A stretch of 64,000 nt of DNA from Astrocystis sublimbata (taxonomy: Eukaryota; Ascomycota; Sordariomycetes; Xylariales; Xylariaceae): positions 62,001 to 126,000 of the forward strand of contig JAJNNY010000081.1 in the NCBI GenBank assembly GCA_022453515.1, given 5' to 3'. Each line of letters begins with the position of its first letter. Position 1 is the stretch's first letter. The notes beneath the pieces are model-generated. The model was not told where the DNA came from. It searched no databases and saw only the letters and a list, made by a program, of their open reading frames with translations. Positions 58,324 through 64,000 of this stretch are shown here, piece by piece. The translations under genes were made by a program, and so were the position numbers.

Positions 58324-58886
58324 ATGTCACAGATCCCGCCCAAGTCCCCCCCAGGCTTAGAGCCATGCAAATACTTGTGTTTGACGATTTGCGGCTATCG
58401 TAAGCCCGGAATGAGCGAAGAAGACTATAGATACCACATGACTCAGGTATCTGTACCAATGACGAAGGATCTGATGGCGAAATATGGCATCAAAAGATGG
58501 ACGATGGTAAGCGACCATGTGTATACTTGACTTGTCACAACCATTGACATGGAATGAAGATCCATAACCCTGAAGCTACACGCTCGTTGATGTCAGAGCT
58601 TTTCGATCCTCAGATGACAGTGGTTGCCGACTTTGATTGCTTCAGTCAAGTCGTGTTTGAGAGTCTAGAAGACTACAAACGGATCAAGCAGGATCCTTGG
58701 TACAAGGAGCATTTGATTGGAGACCATGAAAAGTTTGCAGATACTAAGAGGAGCAAGTAAGTAAACACGGTTTTATCTTATATCCTTTGACAAAGTAGCT
58801 GGTTAACTCAAGTTAGAATGACTATCGGCTGGATCGAGGAATGGATCAAAGATGGGAAGCCTGTCAACGGACTAGAGTTTGATTAA
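58324..58886 (+). CDS. EthD-domain decarboxylase (right copy)
   Basis: Exons 58324-58506, 58560-58756 and 58817-58886; identical to the gene at 34637-35199, with the same upstream TCGN5CGG site (57968-57978). Confidence 0.85.
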
Positions 58887-59340
58887 GCGTTTGTGCATCT
58901 GAGGAAGTCGCAGTAGCGGCTTACGGATTGCCAAATATCCCTAAAACTCGTGGCTAAAGCTCATACATGTGATGATTTTGGTGCCAAATAAATCACGATA
59001 CTTGAACCTTGAAATTGACAATCTAGACTTTAAGTCTGGCCTTTGGAGGGCAGTTCATTCTAACTGCTTTGACACGAGGAAAGTGAGAAAATTGGGTATT
59101 AGATCATGGCATAGACCAGATAGTAGAGAGAATAAGCTGAATTGAGTTGTAATATCTAGCAGTCATGAAGCGAGATAGTGGAGAGAATGACCAGCACGCC
59201 ACTTCACATGCACTTCTCACGTGTGTAGCTAGCTTGGGTACAATGAAGAGTGACGTTTATACGTTTCATGTTACAATTCGACTAAATCTCGACAGTCTTA
59301 CGGTTAACTCTAGGAACTCGAGACAAATGGTCTACCCATC

Positions 59341-61147
59341 TTAGAATAGATCGATCAAGCATCGCTTTGACTTTGGCCCTAAAAGGAAGAACATTTCTGG
59401 TTCCATGTCTTCGTCGCAGAAGCCCTCTGCAGGTGAGACTTTGGCGTTTGGAAAAGTCCGAAAGAAGATAGCTGTAGCCATGCGGAGCTCCATACGAGCG
59501 AGATGGATTCCCAGACAAACTACTTCCTGGTCAGAGAAGTCAAGACATATTTAACAGTGTATGATAAGCTTACCACGGCTGCCACCCCCGAAGGGCACGA
59601 ATGCTTCCTTCATATTCTTTGTCGGATTCTCCCAGCGCAAGGGATCGAACGTCTCAGGATTTGCAAAAACAGCTGAATTGCGGTGCATGTTATAAGCTCC
59701 AATACTGACAGTGTAGCCTGCGGGAATATGATACCCAAGAATTTCCGTGCCTCCAGCTGGCACGTCACGCGGAAGTCCAGCGGGCGCAGCGGGATATAGC
59801 CGTAGGACCTCTTCGATAACGAGGTTGAGATAGTCCAGTGACTTTACATTTGTATAGTCATATGGATCAGGAAGTTTCTGAAGTTCCTCTAATAATCTCG
59901 CTTTGACTTCCGGATGTTTACACACAGACCATATAGTATAGGTCAGTGTATTAGCCTGTGTCGATAGACTTAGCTTCTACTTATCTGGTTTCAACAACAA
60001 TCGAAAGTCAAGACGTACTGTTGTGTCAGACCCTGCAATGACATACCCCATCGCGTTTGATCTAACTTCATCAAAGGCCATACCATCGTCGCCGGCTTTA
60101 TACAATTTTGAAAGCAGTGTTGGTTTGGCGCTTTCGCCTTCCTCCTCTACAATGCGGTAGTGACGTGCAATAGACTGCTCGGCGTACTTCACTGTACGAC
60201 GACGATGCTCATTTGCCGCTTTGATGAAGGGGATGTAAATATAGTGCCCTAGCTGGACGAGAAACGGGAAGGTCACACGGATACCGCCGAGCTTATTAAC
60301 CGTTTCGAGATCACGTATGTATTGGTTTTTCTGTAAACTCAAGTAAGCGACAAACACTCTTCGGGGATCTCCAAAATTCGAACCTCTCCCGTTTCCAGCA
60401 TCTGGAACCCCTGACCGAAGCTCAGTTCGCCAATCACATCTGTGGCCATGGCAAGAAACCAATGAAACACGTCCTGTCCCACGGTTAGAATCCCGTCTTT
60501 CAAGTCGGTTCAAGACACTGACAGTTGCACCACGCCTATGGGCCTCATCGCTCATCCGCTCAATCGCTAGTTGAAGCTTGCTCTCAATTATCGGCAAGTG
60601 TGTTGACAAGCTGGACTCCGCAAGCCCTGATGAAAGGAGCCTTCTGTAGTGCCTGTGGACGTCGATATCACGTGTGCTGAATACGTTTGGTGTGCCATTC
60701 AAGAGCCTGTCGTAGAATTCTGCCTTTGGAAACTCGCCCTTCACGCTGTATACCTTGCGTGTCACGCTCGGGTCCCGAAGGCTGAGCTCCTGGGGACTTA
60801 TGCGGACTATAGGTCCTGAAATTGACCATCAGCTACCTGGAGCAGAGCTCGGATCGCCCAAGCAATCATGACGCTTACCATATTTTTCGTGGAGTTTGTT
60901 CACGTATAATATCTTGGTTCCTTTGACAGTGGTGTATTGAATAATGGCGTCCGTCAGAATGGTGTACCACGGCCCTGGAAACTTTGCTATGGGACTCCTG
61001 AACACGTTATAAATCCACTTGAAACCAATTAGCGCCACATATATAGGTACACAAGTCAGGGAGGGTAATAAGGGGCCGTACTACAATCAGTGCCAGCACG
61101 ATGGCGTTGGCAATCAATGCATACTGGATGTTACCAGAGCTGTACAT
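59341..61147 (-). CDS. cytochrome P450 B (right copy)
   Basis: Mirror of 32376-34182 with all seven exons (first exon 61147-61085, last 59519-59341). No difference from the left copy was seen. Confidence 0.8.
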
Positions 61148-62036
61148 GGCGAATTGGGGAAGCTTTTTGGCGAGGATGTTTAGCGGAAAAATGGTTACTC
61201 GGGCTACTGGATCAGTGAACTTGTATCAGCCAAGATTGACGTGCCCAGATAAAGTTCGACACAAGTGGTTTAAGTGACGTTCCGTAATAACTCAACATTG
61301 AAGTTGGCAGGTGAGAAGTTCTACGAGTCAAGGTCAGCCGGAACATGCGAGAGTGCGCTGTAGCACCGCGACGCTGCCAAATTGTGCGGGGCCAAACACT
61401 GCGCACATGAAGAAGTAACAGTCGAAACAAGTAATCGTAGCTTCTGTGGTCGCTGACGTGAGCGCTTACATCACAGCCAGCAACCCGCGTCATAGTCTAC
61501 TGTAGAAATTGTCATATCTGAAAAAGATTCTAGCTATGCATGACCCACAGCCACCAAAATGCAGGACAGTGGGTGATTCGGGGTTCTAATCGCGCGATCC
61601 GTATCCAAGTCTCAGTGAACTGCTCATCATGCCATAATCAACTACACCAAATCGGGGTATTACTGAGAGGGGTGCGGAGTCCGAGCTCACGAAACAAAAC
61701 CAGAATCAGCAGTGGCTGGTAAAATGTGTCTGCTCGGGAATATAGGACTATCGAGTCTCGGTTGGTTCGATCCCTTCCGAGCCAGGCCTGGTTATCTTCG
61801 TACACACTATCGGCCTTTGATGACAATCAAGCTACGCGGGCCAACTCGCCTTATTTTACTAGAGCATAGAAAGAAATCATGTAACAACTCGGAGTGGGAA
61901 AACAAAATCAGGTGATCATGGAACTGGCGCAAGCCTCTAAATATCGAAGTTGTTTCTTAACTAGTTTCAGGAGTTGCAGCGTATAATGCAGAGTATGTTG
62001 AATATTTCTGGTTGTTTTGAAAGATTCTGTTAGAAA
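61148..62036. promoter_or_regulatory. divergent promoter between the two P450 genes (right)
   Basis: Mirror of 31487-32375, including the TCGGACTCCG motif (61675-61684, reverse orientation). Confidence 0.4.
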
Positions 62037-63773
62037 ATGGCCCTTTACAATCTCATAGTCACATCTTTCATAGGAGTTGGCCTCCCGATCCTCTTCATTC
62101 TGATAGTACGATGGCTTCGTGCTACGCGGCGCCCACCGAACTTCCCCCCTGGTCCTCCTACCAGGCTAGGCTTGGGAAACTTTCACCAAATTCCAGCGGC
62201 CTACAACTTTACTAAGGTCCATGAATGGGCCCAGGAGTACGGTGCCATCACGGGCCTCAAGATTGGCACCAAAAACATGGTAATAGTCAACAACGCTGAG
62301 CTTGTACACGAGTTCCTGGTCAAAAGGTCTGCGCTCGTGAATGCTAGACCAGAGGTCTACATGGCCCAAAGACATGTATTACCAGATCTATGGAAGCCGT
62401 ACAGTTTACTATCACCTCCGAGAGAAAGTAAAATGTTACGGACGATGGGAAAGGAGTACATCACTGGCGCGGGCCTCCTGAAGCTGGGACCCATGCAGAA
62501 AGTCGCCGGCACGCGACTTCTAGATAATCTGGTCGACGCTGGTGATGAGTGGTTTCAGAAAGTCTTGGATTGGTATGTATAGCGAAGCTAAGACTAATGG
62601 ACTCATCTGGCTCACGCGTTTGTATAGGTCCTTATCTACACCGACCTGGTTCATGGCTGGAGTTAGGCCTCAGGATCTAGGTGAAGATTGGATTCGGCGG
62701 TATCAAGCTGCACAAAGAATGTTTCTTGGTTATCTTGACCCGGACCAGTCACCAAGGGCTGACATTTTTCCCGTCCTGCGTTGGGTGCCCTGGCTTCTTT
62801 CCGAGAACAAACGCAAAGCTAAGGTCACACGCCAAGCCCTGCTTGATACTTGGAAACCCGTGATGGACGCGGGCAGAAGTGGAAGAAAAGGCTCCATGAC
62901 GCCATTCTCGTCGAAAGTTCTAGCACAAGCGGCCGATCCATCAGTTAACTTTACCGATGATGAAGTCAATGTGTTCATCGGCGGTTTATTGTATGTTTCT
63001 CCATTCTTCTGGTTATGCTTTTGTATTTCTTCCTCATATGAACACGCGCTTACACGTTAAGTGACGCCACCTGGACATCCACCGTCATGAGTGTCAACAA
63101 CCTGGTTCAGGCACTAGCAAGCCACCCCGAAGTTCAGGGTAAAGTACAGGATGAGATAGAGAGCGTCTTCGCCCAGGATGGTGGCAGCCCTTTGGCCCTC
63201 CCGGAACATATCAGAATCGAGAGAATGCCTTATCTCAGTGCCTGCGTTATGGAGGTGCTACGGTGGCGACCTCTCAGTTCCTATGTCTTTGGGCCCTTTG
63301 GGCTTCCACGCGAGACGACAGAGGATATGATTGTCTCGGGCTACCACATTCCCAAAGGGACCACCGTCGTAATCAACCAGTGGTCTATCGCACACGACGA
63401 AAAGTTCTATGACGACCCCTCATCCTTCAAACCAGAGCGCTGGCTCAAGGATCCAGTTGGTGCCAAACCTGGTGTTTCGCAGCCCCACAGGAAAGCCACA
63501 TATTCATTCGGCATGGGATCCAGAGAATGCCTCGGCAAAGATTATTTCTATCAAAACATCAAAATTGTTTTCGCTCTCATTTTGTGGGCATTTGATATCA
63601 AGCCCACCGACACATTAGATACGAACCCCTCATCGGGTTATCTTCCGTCAACTGTGTTGCAAGCAAAGCCGTTCAAGGTCGCTTTTGTACCTCGCACACA
63701 AGACACGAAAGAAGCAATTGCGCAAGCAAAGATAGATGGAGAGGCCAAGAGAAACGAACTCCTCGGTTTGTGA
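62037..63773 (+). CDS. cytochrome P450 A (right copy)
   Basis: Exons 62037-62572, 62628-62990 and 63062-63773; identical to 29750-31486. The downstream 227 bases to the window edge still match the left arm exactly, so the repeat continues beyond. Confidence 0.85.
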
Positions 63774-64000
63774 GGTAGAATCCACTGTTTAGAATATCCA
63801 TGATAAAGAGGACAAGGAAGCTGCTGTTTTACATACGCATGTGTCGAAATAGGGGTAGTTGATTCATTTCACATCCCTCGAAAGAATGAATGTAGACTCC
63901 CACGGAGCTCTTGGGATCTTTCTGCTTTTACAACTTTCTATGAATATAGACATTACCTATATATTGCTCTACTGTTTTTCACAGTTAGAAGTCCGGGGTG

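Larger units (their letters stand above)
29523..64000. repeat. giant inverted repeat (palindrome), arms at least 17.2 kb
   Basis: Left arm 29523-46761, right arm 46762-64000, no spacer. Coordinates of every open frame pair as x and 93523-x, or 93522-x between two compensating indels at 39634 and 45385. Translations of paired frames are identical apart from those indels, and non-coding stretches I compared (e.g. 29581-29720 against the window end) are identical. Six one-base homopolymer differences were found: G4/C5 at 39634-39637, G14/C13 at 45385-45398, and four within 120 bp of the axis. The right arm continues beyond the window. It may be a recent real duplication or a fold-back assembly artefact. 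Confidence 0.97.

Noticed and set aside
29523..64000. Composite transposon or provirus as the cause of the inverted arms
   Set aside because: No transposase, integrase or terminal repeats at the visible arm ends; the arm contents are cluster genes.
1..64000. CRISPR arrays, rRNA genes, bacterial operons or phage genes
   Set aside because: None seen. Spliced genes and fungal enzyme families rule out a prokaryotic source.

Overview
The window is from a filamentous ascomycete (Pezizomycotina). Genes are split by 49-176 bp introns with GT...AG ends, there are no ribosome-binding sites or operons, and many neighbouring genes are divergently transcribed. Most of it is one secondary-metabolite cluster of the anthraquinone / seco-anthraquinone type (the family that includes the monodictyphenone, geodin, agnestin and emodin clusters). 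I assigned families by reading motifs; no database was searched.

Layout: 1-4.0 kb holds a long, disordered protein of unknown function that is probably outside the cluster. From 4.8 to 29.1 kb are single-copy cluster genes: a DUF1772 anthrone oxygenase, a questin-oxidase/AflY-type Baeyer-Villiger enzyme, a scytalone-dehydratase-like dehydratase, a THN-reductase-like SDR, an AvfA/NmrA-like oxidoreductase, a SnoaL/NTF2-fold protein, a methyltransferase, an AflS-like co-activator divergent from an AflR-like Zn2Cys6 regulator, a zinc-independent MDR, a secreted GMC oxidoreductase, an aldo-keto reductase and a DUF4267-like membrane protein. From 29.5 to 46.76 kb is the core block: P450 A, P450 B, EthD decarboxylase, metallo-beta-lactamase thioesterase, non-reducing PKS (SAT-KS-MAT-PT-ACP, no TE), a gene of unknown function and an ATPase gene fragment.

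From 46.76 kb to the window end the whole core block is repeated as its reverse complement. Position x pairs with 93523-x (93522-x between about 39.64 and 45.39 kb). The arms are at least 17.2 kb each, have no spacer, and continue past the right edge. I found only six differences, all single-base changes in homopolymer length. One lies in the KS coding region: the left PKS copy is frameshifted and the right copy is open. The axis sits in a ~400 bp fold-back element with hAT-like ends that interrupts the ATPase gene. The palindrome is either a very recent real rearrangement or a fold-back assembly artefact; the sequence alone cannot decide.

Inferred pathway: the PKS makes an octaketide on its ACP, the MBL thioesterase releases it, the EthD protein decarboxylates, and the DUF1772 protein oxidises the anthrone to an emodin-type anthraquinone. 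The SDR and dehydratase would deoxygenate it, the AflY-type enzyme would open the ring to a benzophenone/xanthone skeleton, and the methyltransferase, P450s, SnoaL-like, GMC, AKR and MDR enzymes would tailor it. The final product cannot be read from the sequence.
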